A stretch of 64,000 nt of DNA from Pogostemon cablin (taxonomy: Eukaryota > Streptophyta > Magnoliopsida > Lamiales > Lamiaceae), in assembly GCA_023678885.1 (NCBI GenBank), contig CM043013.1:21112791-21176790 (forward strand). Direction: 5' to 3'. The notes under the pieces are model-generated. The model had not been told where the DNA came from and did no database searches. It was given only the letters and a program-made list of their open reading frames with translations. Positions within the stretch are counted from its first letter, which is position 1; each line of letters opens with the position of its first letter. The translations under genes were made by a program, and so were the position numbers. Shown here one piece after another: positions 10,756 through 23,530 of this stretch.

Positions 10756-12483
10756 TGTTCTTAGTCGCATTTCTATTAAAATGTGTAGGAGTAAGAGACT
10801 CTATCGTCGAGTATACGTGTGACCGAGCAATAAAATTTATAAGTATGTCATCCCAAGGGAAAGTAAACTTGTGGTTATATTCGGATTTGTCATTGATTTA
10901 TGCTTTGTAAGAGTGACAAGATTGAAGGTTTGGTATTTAGGCTACTTATTATGCTAATCAATTAACTACAAATTCAACTAACTACGAAACGTATCAAATA
11001 TCGAACAAATGATAAGATGAATGGAATATAGATAGAATTCACTTGAGAAAATAGTAAGGTTAATCATAATCATGGTTAAGAATCTAGCTAGATATGCATA
11101 AATTTTGATGGTGAACTTCATTAATTTTGGACTAAAAGCAATCACGTTTTTACCCTAATCCTTATGGCCAAGGTAATTAGGTTCTCGACTCTTTTACAAG
11201 TCTAAATATCCTAGGATTGTGCTTAATCTCAATTCCCTTAAGGTACTATGATCATAAGTTTGGTTCTTTTCACTCAATTCCTTAAATGTCCCCCTATGAA
11301 TGTTCTAAGAATAAGAAGGGTATGATTTACCTCCCCTCACACTAACATGCATGCTCATCTTAATATATGATTCAATTAAATACCTAATCATAATATTGGA
11401 ATGGTCATCCTAACACTATGAGCAGAGAATTTAATCATACAAGTATTGAAATGAAACATGATTCATTAATCATAAAAGGAAATCCAAAATTAACTCAATT
11501 CAACATCTCAAATCCTACATATCCAGCATTCTCCTCAACCAATCATATGATTAGCCCTACTATAGGACTAGCCACTACACATTGTATTTAGATCAATACA
11601 TTCAAATGCTTGCTCCATTTGAGCCAAAATGAGAAGAAAATCAACAATTAAAAAGTAGATTGACTTTCCTTTCATGGAGAAAACATTCCTTCTCTTCAAA
11701 ATGCTAACTTCTTCAATCCTTGATGCTTTCCTCTTCTCAAGTGGTGGATGGATTGATTGATGGTTGGATTGTTGAAGATCAAGTAGAATCTATGTATCAA
11801 ATGTATGGAGATGAATCAAATGTATCTAGTGTGTGAAAATGTGGTGTGGAGTGTGTGTAACTGCTCTAATTCTGATCTCTCTCTCTAATTTTCGCACAAG
11901 TCATTCTTTTATATCACTTAGGGGCCTTCTAGAAGCTTCTGGAACATTCTGAATTTTGCACTGCCTTTTGCACCTACACGGGCCGTGTAGCAGTACACGG
12001 CTCGTGTAGTGCACACCTAGTTCGGCATGTTGTGTGTGCTCCTGGACACGGCTCGTGCTCCCACACATGGCCTCGCCCATGGGCATGTAGTATTTTCTGA
12101 TGATATTGCACGGCTTCCTCTAATAGGCCCGTGTTCTGCACACGGGACGTGCACTGGTACACGGTTCGTACATCAAAATATGGCCTTTCTCCTAGGCAAG
12201 CTCGGCGTTCTGATGTCAGTACACGGTCACTTGGACAGGCTCGTGTTCCGCACACGACCCGTGTCCGAGCGTGCCCTGTACTTCCTTCTCTATTTTGTTC
12301 CCGACTCTATTTTTCTCAATTTCTTAACCTGTTTTGCACATATTTAAGCTCATTTACACACTTCTATCAATCCATACCACATTTCTCATAATATCAATAA
12401 CTCCACCAAAAGCAATACGAATGAAAATATCCAAAAATCCACAAACAAAGACACTAAAATCTAGGTGAAAATGACAACGATCA
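10756..12483. mobile_element. solo LTR (1.73 kb) inserted after gene B
   Basis: The segment begins TGTTCTTAG and ends CAACGATCA, so it has TG...CA termini. It is flanked by a perfect 5 bp duplication CTATG (10751-10755 and 12484-12488). Sequence similar to Tat-2 stops at the left edge and resumes at the right edge, giving an empty site. There is no internal coding sequence, so it is a solo LTR left by recombination between two LTRs. Its family is not identified; the ACACGG-rich middle is of a kind seen in plant gypsy LTRs. Confidence 0.8.
11970..12275. repeat. cluster of ACACGG / CCGTGT palindromic motifs
   Basis: Within the solo LTR, ACACGG(C/G) and (C/G)CGTGT recur about ten times at short intervals, often as near-palindromes such as CACGGGCCGTG. 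The cluster is GC-rich inside an AT-rich LTR and could form hairpins. It may act as a transcriptional or termination element, but the sequence shows no more than the repetition. Confidence 0.7.
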
Positions 12484-13777
12484 CTATGATTGTTTGTAAA
12501 TCTTGGTTACTGATCTCTTCTCTTTTTTGTTTTGTTCTTGTTGGGTAGTCGTCTCCGATGATGTTCTTTGCTTTTACAACTTATGAACAGTTGATTTACC
12601 CATTGTTAATTTGTGATTGTCGGTGTGCCTTGGCCTGTATTTATCACCTGTTATGTATCTTTGACTCGTTCACCTACGGCATGGATGTTTATGTTTTTTT
12701 TCGAGGTTCTCCATTTCTGTTTGAGCGTCTGTTGTTCTGGCATTGCTTGATCAAGGTTTCATCTATTGTTCACCTGCGATTCTGAGGTTTCGCCTGATCT
12801 CGATACTTCAATCCTCCACCTGGATTGTCTTTTGGCTCTGATTTTTCCGGCTCTACTTAGATTTCGAAGTCTAGTCCTTTGCTCCTAATTTGATATCTCG
12901 GCTTTAATTATGTATTGCGCTTTCATTCCATTTCAGACGATATTCTGAAGTTCATTCCCTTTATTCTAGCCCCGATATTCCAACCTTTATATGTAAATAT
13001 ATGTACATATCTATTTCTAATGATATTCCGAAGTCTGTTCCTTTTATTCCAAACTCCCTTTTAATTTTCAGTCCGTTCCCTGTTGACCAGGCTTTGAAAT
13101 TTGCTTTTTTATCCCGATTTCGATGACTGTTGCTGTCTTTTTATTCCAATTTCGATATTTCCATCCTTATCCGAACTGATCTATTCCAATTCCACCGAGG
13201 TTCCCAAGTTAGCCTTTCAACTCTAATTTTATATCTTGACTTTTGTTTTGTGCTCCAATTTCGATGCTTCGAGTTTTATTTCGATCCCGAAAGGGCCTCA
13301 AAATTAGCTTCTTTATTCCAACTCTGATGTTTTGACACCTTTATTTTGACACCCAAGAGGTTCAAAATTTAGCCTCTTTGTTCCGATTCTGATACCCTAA
13401 CTTTTATTTCGGACAACTTTTTGTTCCGACCCCTTTTTTCCAATTTATCCCCTATGTTTCCCACACCGATGTTATATCCTTTTATCACTATATCACCGTC
13501 TGCCCCTTTGTTTCAACATGCCTTCCATTTCCAACTTTGGTCATTTCCTTCCGGAGCCCCCTATTCTTTAATTTCGATTCTATTTCAGCCATTGATATTC
13601 TATAATCCTCTTGTTTTACGCTTGTGGTATTCTTTCTAAGTTAATGGGGTTATGTTTACAAATTAACATTCCAAGAGCATTGACATCCCAAAAGGTAAAT
13701 ATCCTTAACAATTTGACCTTCCAAATATAATAACATCCTTAACCATATCATCATAAAAGTTTTCATATAATTTCCAT
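12484..13777 (-). other. Tat-1 non-coding region between integrase and antisense genes
   Basis: No gene is visible. The region is related to 41380-42600 of Tat-2. From about 12900 to 13460 it contains loosely repeated units built on words like TTTATTCC.A.TCTGAT and CGATATTCC, which look like decayed tandem subrepeats. Short tandem repeats at this position are known in Tat-lineage elements (for example the Ogre 3' region). Confidence 0.6.
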
Positions 13778-13889
13778 TTTTTTTCATAAATCACTGATTT
13801 CCTGCCCCCTTTGGCTAATAAATGATATTATTAAAATATAAATGAAAAGATACGGAGAAGCAAAAAGATGTTTGAAAGTAAAAAGACTA

Positions 13890-16800
13890 TCAAAATCTAT
13901 AGTAGTCTTGATTCATGTCTGTGAATAGTATCTTTTCTATCGGTGCCGATAGATTGTGATACCAGTTGTATGGCCCCCTAATAGATGATAAAGCATCTGT
14001 AGCTGAGTTTCCTTCTCTAAAAATATGCTAGATATAAAATATCATTTTCTGTAGTAAATCTTTTGCCTTGCGCCAACTTTCCAGCCACCTCCATGGGATG
14101 ATTGGTTTTCTTGTAATGAAAGCATGAACAAAATACATAGAATCTGTTTCAAGCCAAAGCCTTTTCCATCCTTTCTCAAAAGCCATTTCAATGGCTAAGC
14201 ACGTAGTCCCTAGCTCTGCTTTGAAAGCAAAACCTTAGCCAAATCCACACGAGAAACCCCCCATTGCAAATCCTCTAATATTTCTGTATAATCCTCCACC
14301 AGAAATGCATCCTGGATCTCCCTTTGCATGGCCATCCACGTTAACTTTTGTCCAGCTAGCTGCTGGAGGTTGCCAACGAACAGCCTTCACCGTAGAGCCT
14401 TTCTTGGAACCCCTGCAATCCCAAAATATTTCAGAGTACATAGATCTTCTACGGTGTTGTCCATCACTTCTAGATCAAAATTGTTTCCCTCCTTGATAAG
14501 CGAGAGCAAAGCTGCTATAACGCCCGATGTCCTAACTCTCCTATCAGAACCATCATCCTTGTATCCATCCACCATCATGTTGTTTCTCTCCTCCTAGATT
14601 ATCCATATGTATGAAACCATGGCCAACCTCCACAAAGATGTAATCTGCTTACTCCCATGAATTCCTATAACTTGGATAAGAAATCCTATAAATGGCTGAT
14701 CAACCTACATTCTTTCTCCAAAAGCAAAACATGTAAGAATTTTTTTGAGCATAACTGAAGATATAGGGAATGTAAGAAACAAGTGCTCCAAACTTTCTTC
14801 TCCCTCTTTGGACAAATAACATCGAGAAGGAAATTTGAATCCACGATGTACCATGAGATCCCAAGTGGTAAGAATACCATGAACCACTTTCCATGTCGTG
14901 ATGGACATCCTTGATGGTATAAAATCTGCCCAAAGCCAAGCTCCCCAGCTGGTTTTTAAAAATGTTGCGCAATTGTGAGCAAAATCCACACTCGATAAAA
15001 TATTGTCATGCAAAGATTTGCTCCAGAATCTGCCATCCTCCATATTCTCCAACATTCAGACTATCAAAATAGCTTGCACTATATCAGGGAACTTAGATGT
15101 GAAGCTCTCCGTGAAGTGCCAGTTGCCCTCGAATAAGTAATTCCCAAAACATCATCGTATAGATGACAAAATTCATGAGGAATTTCCACCAAGTCAGCAA
15201 TAGTGGTTCATATCCAATTATCAAGCTAAAAGCGGACTTTGGAGTTATATCCAGCAACCCATACCTCCTCATTTTTTAATCTTTTGATGTGGAACATGCA
15301 TGCCTTTCGAATAGATGATACCAGATAATTTTCCTTGAGATCCTCACAATAAAACCATCTTTCTTTGATCATAGAAAGTGGTCCTTTCCCCTATAGAATA
15401 TCCCAAGAGAACTTCATAAGGTATGCCTCATTTGCATCCCTAATTGATTGAATCCCAAGTCCTCCTTCCGAAGTTGGATAGCAAACTCTTTTCCAACTAA
15501 CTGTGAATATGTGTTACCTATGAACGTCACCTGTCCATAAAAAGTTCCGACATGCCACATCAATCTTTTTCAGCAATGATCTAAGCCATTTATAAACCAT
15601 CATTACATGAACTATCGATGCAATGACAACTGAATTAACCAAACAAATTCTCCCCTCCTTCGAGAGTGTATTGCCTTTCCAACGTTGAAATTTACTCAAT
15701 ACGCTGTCTGTCGCTTGTTGAAAAAATTCTCTCTTTGGTGATCCAATAAAAATGGGCGCTCCAAGATAAGTAAATGGGAACTTACCTACCTAAATCCCCA
15801 TATCATCCAGTGCCCTTCGTTTCACCACTGAATTAACATGTGACTAAAGAAAACCTTTGATTTGCTAGGGTTAAAGGCTGCCCAGAGACCCTTGCATAAT
15901 CTTCCAAGATAATTAGCAACGTATTCATAGACTGTACATCTCCCTGGCAAAACAATAAGATATCATCCGCATAAAATAAATATGATGGCATCATAGTAAA
16001 CCTGGTTGCTTTTGCTTGTAAAATATATCCTGAGAGGATCCGAGATTCAATCCATCTGCCAAAACCTCCTCAGCAATGCAAAATAGAAGGGGAGACAGTG
16101 GATCTCCCTGTCGAACGCCTCTTTCACAGCCAAAGAAACCCGGTGGGCTTCCATTAATCAACACAGACACCCTTGCTGAATTAAAAATGACACAAATCCA
16201 GCAAATAAAAACATCATCAAAACCCATTTTCTGCAAGACATAAAGTATAAAGTCCCACCGAAGAGTATCAAATGCTTTCCTTATATCAATTTTGAAACCC
16301 ACAGAGCCTCGAGTAGATCTATTCAAGCTGTTAAAATACTCCAAAGCCATCACAATACAATTATGTATGCTCCTCCCTAGGATAAAACCAAATTGATTTC
16401 CACTAAGATGATCACTCAGCACCGGCCCAACTCTAGTAGCAAGAATTTTTGTAATGACCTTGAAAAGGTAATTACAAAGATTAATTGGCCTGTACTCCTC
16501 CACCCTCGAAGCACCAATCACTTAAGGGATGAGGACAATGAAGTTGCAATTAATTCCATGCGGAATAACAGAAGATCTGAAAAAATGTCAATGATATGCC
16601 AACATTTCTGGAAGAAGGATCCTCCAAAACCATCAAGTCCAGGAGCACTATCTGGAGATAATCCCATAACAGCGTCCCTAATTTCCTCCATCGAGGGAAT
16701 CTCCGATAGAATTTCATTCTGATTGGCAGTAACAAAGCTGTTAAGGAAATCAATGTTTGAGAAATCTGCCTCCTCATTCGACTGCTCGAATAAGTTAGTG

Positions 16801-17998
16801 TAGTATTGCACCACGTGCTGTGCAATAGCTTGGGGATCATCCGCTAGGGTTCCATTAATGTCCATGTAGCTTATACTTGCCTTTGTTTGTTGAACTCTTC
16901 TGTATTTATGAAAAACTCCGAATTTCTATCTCCATCTTTTAACCATGACAATCGATTCTTCCGAGATAAGAACTAATTTTTCTCTATCAATTTCTTGTTA
17001 AGCTCCACATGAGCATCAATCTCATCCAAGAAAAGCTCTTCACTGTCCCCTTCTAGCCCAATTCGAATTTGTATATCATCAAGAGTTTTCATAGCCCCAG
17101 CCACTCCTTAAAAAATGTCCCCATAAGCACTGATGTTCCAAGATTTTAATATCAGTTTCAAATGCTTGAGCTTTGCTACAAATGAGGCAATCGGATTATC
17201 AATCTCAATTGCCTCCCTCTAAGATGTCTCTACCATGATGTAAAATCCAGTGTCAAGTAACCACATCGATTGAAATCTAAATGGTCTCGGCATTTTATTT
17301 CTTTGTTTACAAGAGAGTAAAATCAGTGAATGATCCGATCCATGTCTTGCAAGAGCAGTAGCTAAACAAGAATCCCAATCATCAATAAATTCATCATCAG
17401 CTATAACTCTTTCAATTTTGGATGTCCTCATTCCTCTAGTGGTTGAGCGACATACCCAAGTGAACTTCGCGCCATGCATGTCAAAATCCTGTAATCCCGT
17501 AGTATCCCGAAATTTCCTGAAATCTAAAGGCCCCAAATTATCCCTACCTGTGCTATGCAATCTTTCATGTGAACTAAGAGTAGCATTGAAATCACCTATC
17601 AGCATCATCTTGCTGCTAAGATGCATAGTAATATCCTCCCAAAGCTCTCTATGGATTATGTAATTCGTGTGAGCATGTACAAATCCAAATTGATAATTCG
17701 AAGCATTATAAATGAAGTCAAATATCATGATTTGAGAAGATGAATATACAACCTGAACCTGCGTAGCCCAGGCAGCATTGTAGAAGACCCATATATTAGG
17801 TCTAAGTCCCTCCCTTTCGTTATGACCTGCAAACTGATACCCCATGCTAGTCTAAGTGTACTCTGGAATTGTATTAAAATTGATCTTTGGCTCCGCAATA
17901 GCTAGACAAACCGGCTTTTGTATCTGACATAGCTCTTTAAGAGCCATTTTGGTTAAGTCACGCCCAAACCCTCTCACATTCCAGAATAAGATCTTCAT
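13890..17998 (-). pseudogene. LINE ORF2: endonuclease, reverse transcriptase, RNase H
   Basis: The frame starts at ATG 17998 (MKILFWNVRGFG, the endonuclease N-terminus) and ends at TGA 13890. The APE-type endonuclease spans about 17220-17998, with MLIGDFNA and GSDHSLI. The reverse transcriptase lies at about 15500-16900, with DIRKAFDTLRWDFI, RQGDPLSPLLF and FYADDILLF at about 15970. A C-terminal plant RVT_3-type RNase H is at about 13950-14400, with TKVNVDGHAKG, FKAELGTT and LETDS. Several frameshifts and stops interrupt it. Preservation of nearly all motifs suggests a fairly recent insertion compared with its Tat-1 host. It would have supplied nicking and target-primed reverse transcription. 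Confidence 0.85.
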
Positions 17999-18009
17999 TT
18001 ACTAAGTCC

Positions 18010-19856
18010 ATTTTTACCATGCTTCGGCGGTTTTCTAATTCCCCACTCTTATGTTGTAGAGGCGTGCATGTTCTTAGAATATTTCTTATCTGGCAAAACA
18101 TGCACTACTCCAGGAGCTTCAGGCATGCGAGACCTTGTAATTGGTGGTGAGGATCAGTTATAATGCGTTGCACTGTTAGAATTCTCTTTTACTGAAGCTT
18201 TCTGATTCTTGTCTTGAACAAACTCTACTATCTTTTTTTTTTAATTGTCTTGCTCCATAGTCCTCTCAGGACTACGCACATCCAAAGGAATAGGTTTTGT
18301 AACCAAAGAAAGTGCCAGACCCATCCTTTCAGCACTAGGTGTTTCATGCTGATTTGCATCATCATGGGTAGTTTCTTCTCCCTTCTGCTCAATCTCCTCA
18401 TTTGAGGAAGATTCACCTTCCTCCTGATGATCATGTTCCTCATCCTCAATTTCCAAGCCATGATCCAACATGTTTCTTGATTCTTTATTCTTATCATCCT
18501 CGTGTTTATGGTCCACTCCTTCTTCCATATCCTCCCCCAGACTTTGAAATTTATTATGCTTCTCAACAGGTGTTTGAGAGGTTTGCTTTTCCTTCCAGGT
18601 CTTCCTAGGAAACTGATAATCTTCTGTATTTTCCTTCCTACTTCATTTTTCATTTCGAGATTCTGCTTTCTTTTTTCTTTTGAGGCACTCTACTACTACA
18701 TGACCTAGAGTATTACATGTTTTGCAATAATCTGGAATGTTCTCATAACTAAAAGAGACGCGGATGATATTCCCAGAGGTATCAATATGTAAATCATTGG
18801 GTAAATACTCTAGAACATCTATATCAATAAGGAGGCGGGCAAAATGCCCCATGAAGCCATCTAGCATTTTATGATCAATCCGCACAAGATTCCCAACAGC
18901 CCCAGCAATATGCTTAAGTACCTCCTTATGCCAAAGCTCCAAAGGAAGCTCATAAACTCATACCCAAACAGATACAATGGAAGATTTAATTTTGTAGGGA
19001 TTAAAAGTAGAAGACCATTGCTATACACAGACTTGAGATTTGCCAATATTGAATGCCCTTTTCTTGAGAATTTAATTGCGTATCACATCATCCAAAACAA
19101 AAACCGTGAAATAACCCCTTCCAAGAGGTATGGTTAGAATATCAGTGATCATGAAGGCCTTTTTTATCAGTAGGTCCGATTCATGTTGGGATAATGGCTT
19201 CGATCCCCTCGGAAGCAGAATCCTTGCAATAACAAATTTCAAAGAAAAGAGATTTACTCTGCTGTAGTAAAAAGATTTATTAATTGAGAGAGTTACGGTA
19301 TCACCTATTTTTATATGCGGTCTTGCCACGGGACCATGGGTTGGTCCTTTGCATATGGCCGCACGGATGCGAGAGTAAGGATCATTGGCATCCGTATTAA
19401 CCTAGCCGCGAATGATCTAGGATCAGAAGAATCACGTATTGGATTCAATATGGGAATATTGCATTGGATAGGGGCAGTATTATTACGAGATACAGGATCA
19501 TCCCTTACAGAAATCCTAGGGTGATCAGTACCAGGGTTTGTTGCATGGGAGTTCTGATTCTTGATTGATGATTTCGATCCAATATTAAGACGATCATAAT
19601 CAATTTGAGGAACCACCGTGGCACCTGCAAATGCCTTATTTTTTTCCAGAAGATCCTCGAAAGCTAGAAGACCAGATTTCTTGATCGGCACGGAAGGTTG
19701 ATGAGATGTAGTAGTAGAGTTGTGAGATTTAGCAAGCAAATCCATTAGCCATAGATAATGCTCGCAGGCAGCATCCAGTTTTGGGAATTGCATAAATGGA
19801 TCAGAAGGGGTTTGAGCATCGATGGAGGGACCATCAGACGGCGGCGGCGCCTCCAT
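18010..19856 (-). pseudogene. LINE ORF1: DUF4283 / CCHC RNA-binding protein
   Basis: The most likely start is ATG 19856 (MEAPPPSDGPSID); upstream sequence in the same frame belongs to Tat-1. A Pro/Ser-rich N-terminus is followed by a DUF4283-type core (about 18850-19330) and a zinc knuckle CKTCNTLGHVVVEC with the standard C-X2-C-X4-H-X4-C spacing. An acidic, Glu/Asp-rich tail follows at 18241-18528. At least three frameshifts or stops separate these parts. This architecture is the usual ORF1 of plant L1-type LINEs, which binds element RNA. Confidence 0.75.
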
Positions 19857-19973
19857 GACAATGACGGAGATAGAAACCCTAGAAAAAGTTAGAGAGAGGG
19901 CAGAGAGATTTTCTAGAGAGAGAAGCATCTTTTTAGTTTTCTGCCTCCTTTGGCCTAGAGCCTTGATTTCTAT

Positions 19974-21160
19974 AGAGTACGGCCTAATGCCTTGATTAAA
20001 AGCTGTAACAAAAGTTGCATCACCAACCTCATTCATCATGCTTTCCACTTCATTGGTAGTATTTTTTCAAATGTTGTGCATTCCAGGGGTGTGGTACCTT
20101 CTTGTTGTCTACTTCCTCTAGTTCGTATGCTTCTCTTTCCAGCACCCTCTTGATTAAGTAGGGGCCTTTCCAGTTTTGATCGCTGCCTTGTGCCGCTGGG
20201 CCTAATAACTTCTGGAGCACCAGTTCTCCTCCTTTGAATCTTCTTAGTTTCACCCTTGAGTTGTAGAACCTCTCTGCTCTTTGTTTGTATATAGCACTGT
20301 GCATTTTTGCTCTCAGCCTCTTTTCTTCCAGTAGGTCTAGTCTTTCTTGAACTAGTTTATCATTTTCTTCTTCGCTATGGAATGCCATCCTGGGGCTGGG
20401 TTCTCCAATTTCTACTGGGATCACTGCCTTGGTGTTGAAGGCCATTGAGAAAGGTGTCTCATTGATGGATGTTCGTGTCGTTGTTCTGTACGACCATAGG
20501 CCCCCGACAGTTCCTTTGGCCATTTTCCATCTAGCTTCTCCAATCTCGCCTTCAGAGTGTGTTTGATTATCTTGTTTATGGCTTGGACCTAGCTATTGGA
20601 TTGGGGATGGTAGGGTGTGGAGGACCATTTCTTAATGCCATAGTCATCGCAAAACTTCTTCAGTCTTGCATTGTCGAACTATTTGACGTTATCTATAACG
20701 ATGGCGTATGGAATGCCGAAATGACAAATAATATTTTCCCAGATAAACTTCTCCACACGAGCTTCTGTGATTGTTGCTAAGGCCTTGGCTCCGCCCGCTT
20801 TGTGAAATAATCCACAGCCACGATTGCGAACCTGACACGTCCCTTTCCTACCAGCAAAGGGCCAATCAAGTCGATCTCCCATTTAGCGAAAGGCCAAGGA
20901 CTAAAAATAGAGGTCAACTGTTCCGGGGGTATTCTCATGATTGGTGCTAGTCTCTGATAGGTGGTAGCACAAGCTCTTGCATGCTGAGTAGCATCTCTTT
21001 TAGTGTTGGCTAGAAATATCCCTGTCTGATCACCTTATGGGCCAAAGCAATTCCACCAGTGTGGTTTCCGCATATACCCTCATGTATCTCCGCCAATAAA
21101 TACTTTTCCTCCTACGGTTTTAGGAATTTCAGAAGTAGAGACGAATATCCCCTTTTGTAT
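19974..21160 (-). pseudogene. Tat-1 integrase (broken)
   Basis: The open C-terminal part is at 20050-20523, with FKGGELVLQKLLG, the GPY/F module GPYLIKRVLE and the terminal HPWNAQHLKKYYQ. The catalytic core upstream is split by stops and frameshifts. It keeps KKWSSTPYHPQSN, but the second Asp motif reads IDNVK instead of TDNGK. The Glu of the D,D-35-E triad is replaced in the aligned block (VQAINK against AEAVNK in Tat-2), so this integrase is dead. No chromodomain follows. Confidence 0.85.
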
Positions 21161-22110
21161 AACATCCCTTCAATCAACACATATCTCGCCGATCTGAGTC
21201 TTACCTGGTGGGCTTCATTCTTATCCGAAGGGTTAACCCTGCTTCCAAATAATTCCTAATTGGGGTCATCCATGACTCTTCGGGGGGCTGATTAGCTAGG
21301 ACCCAAACGCTGGTGTCTGATAGCTTTTCTTGCTTCACAATGTTGATGTTGTTGAGGTCTTCTGCGTTTGATGCCGTGACCAGCTTGGCTAACGCATCTG
21401 CTCCCATGTTCTCCCTCCTATCAATGTACTTTAAAAATACATGTTTGAATCTCTGAAGCATACCAGTGGCTAAACTGCGGTAGTGGCTCATTTGGTCATC
21501 TTTAGCCTCGTATTCCCCCTATACCTGATTCACCATCAACTGAGAGTCGCTATAGACCAGCAACTCGTCAGCGCCCATGGCTAATGCCATTCTCAACCCA
21601 TTCAATAAGGCCTCGTACTCCGCTTCATTGTTGGTATCCAAGAAACCAAACTTGACTGCTGTCGAGAATATCTCTCCCGACGGGTTTGGATGATGACCCT
21701 GGCTCCCGAAGCCAATACAGTAGTGGACCCATCTACATGCATTACCCATGGTTTTCTTCTTTCTTCTTCGGTTGGTATATGGAAAGTCAGTTCCACTATG
21801 AAATTCACCATGACTTGCCCTTTGACTACATTCCTCAGCAGGTATGCAATATCGAACTGCCCCAATTCGACGGACCATTTTAGCAATCTTCCCACTGCGT
21901 CTGACCTTTGGAGCACTTGCCTTAAAGAAAATATCGTCAGTACCTCAATGGTATGCTCCATGAAATACGATCTCAGCTTTCTTGAGCTCATAACGAGAGC
22001 ATAAGCCATTTTCTCCATTACCGGGTATCTAAGTTCCACAATCCTCAAAGATTGTCTTAAAAAGTATACCAGTTTTTAGTTCTTCTCTTCCATTTTGACC
22101 AATACTGAAC
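21161..22110 (-). pseudogene. Tat-1 tandem RNase H domains (gypsy-type plus archaeal-type)
   Basis: The gypsy-type RNase H is at about 21860-22110, with PVMEKMAYALVMSSRKLR and the WSVELGQFDI block. It is followed at about 21200-21800 by a second RNase H with HVDGSTT, EAEYEALLNGL and YSDSQLMVNQV, which supply the Asp/Glu/Asp active-site residues. Possession of an additional RNase H next to the retroviral-type one is an established trait of the Tat lineage. The reading frame shifts between the parts. Confidence 0.8.
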
Positions 22111-23435
22111 TGATTGCCATTTCAGATAATGCCAGGTATAGCTATAGTATCTCGCATAGTGAGGATTTAGAGAGAAACCTGGGATCTGACAGTTCATTTT
22201 TTATCTCGCCAAATGCTTTCCCACACTCTTCTGTCCATTCAAACATGGCCTTTTTAATGATGTCGAAGAAGGGCTTACATTTATCTGATGCTTTTGACAT
22301 GAATTTATTTAAGGCAGCCAACCTACCCGTCAGGTTCTGAACCTTTTTCATATGCCTCGGTGGGTCCATCTTTAGGATTGCTTCCACTTTCTCTGGGTTC
22401 ATCTCGATTCCCCTTAAACTGACCAAGTATCTGAGAAAACTCCCCTTGCTACTCCGAACGTACATTTCTTCAGGTTCAACTTCATTCCATAGTGTCGAAA
22501 GATTTCGAATACCTTTGTTAGATGACTAAAATGATCCATTCTTTTAGACTTTTCACCACGGTATCGTCCATGTATACCTTAACTATCTTCCCGATCTCTC
22601 CTTCAAACATCTTCTTTACCAATATTTGATAAGTTGCTCCTGTATTTCTTAGACCGAACGGCATGTTGTTCCATTCATAAACTCTATTTCCACAGAAGAA
22701 AATCGTATTTGCCTTGTCATCTTGGTGCATTGGGATCTGATGGTACCCTAAGAATGCATCAATGAAGCTCATAATTTCGTGCTCCGCCATGGCATCAACC
22801 ATCTATTCGATTTATGGGAGAAGGTAACTATCCTTTGGGCATGCCTTGTTTAGATCGGTGAAGTCGATGTACAATCTCCACGATCCTTCTTTCCTTTTTA
22901 CCATAACCAGATTTTGTACCCTTATCAGGTATTTGCATTCGCTAATTCTTCCACTCGCCAACAACTTATGCACTTCCAATTCCATAGCCGCATTCTTCAC
23001 TGGGCTAAATTTCCTCTTCTTCTGGTGGAATAATGGGACGCTGGGGTCGATGTTCAATCTATGACAGGTGTACTTTGGGTGCAATCCTGGTGTTTCGTCT
23101 GGGTTCCAAGTGAACACGTCCAGACTCTCTTTTAGTAGTTGGGTTAGCTCTTTCTTGAATTTGATTTCCCATTCCGTCCCAATCTTAACTTTGATGTCCG
23201 CGTTCCCTGGGTCCAGTTGTACTATCTTTATTTTTCCTACTGTTGAGGCTCCTTCCCTTAGTTTTATCCTCGGATCCTCATTGGGTGTCACCGGCTTTCG
23301 TCTCTGCTCTTTTGCCACTGTCTTTCCCTTATCCATTTCCTGATCAACTGGATTTGGACGTACTTCAGTTATTACGAGGAGCACGTTATTCCCTTGTTCC
23401 TCTTCTTCTCTTCCTTCCTCAATTTCCACGATCAC
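22111..23435 (-). pseudogene. Tat-1 reverse transcriptase
   Basis: The fingers and palm lie at 22518-23435, with LVMVKRKEGSWRLYIDFTDL, DLNKACPKDSY, FIDAFLGYHQIPM, YEWNNMPFGLRN and the catalytic VYMDDTVVKS. The connection/thumb is at 22142-22465, with RGIEMNPEKVEAI and ALNKFMSKASDK. Single stops and frameshifts separate the blocks. The gene copies element RNA to cDNA. It is about 1.3 kb, the usual size, so the damage is by point changes rather than deletion. Confidence 0.88.
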
Positions 23436-23530
23436 ATCAGGTTAATTCTCTTTTTACTCCTCTTCTCGTAGTTCTTTGATTCTCATTTGTATTTCATGGC
23501 TCTCTCCTTCTTCTACAACATCCTCGGAAC

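Larger units (their letters stand above)
13778..19965 (-). mobile_element. LINE (L1-type non-LTR retrotransposon), near full length
   Basis: The 6.2 kb element is read on the minus strand with ORF1 (DUF4283 and CCHC knuckle) and ORF2 (endonuclease, reverse transcriptase, RNase H). The 3' end is an 8-base A tail (T8 at 13777-13784 on the plus strand). Direct repeats ATTTCCAT (13770-13777) and ATTTCTAT (19966-19973) flank it. The orthologous place in Tat-2, just after the integrase, has an uninterrupted sequence with the same word, i.e. the empty site. It inserted into Tat-1 directly 3' of pol. Confidence 0.88.

Noticed and set aside
12027..12391. Overlapping open frames in the solo LTR
   Set aside because: They result from the GC-rich ACACGG/CCGTGT motif cluster; no protein similarity and the LTR boundaries enclose them.
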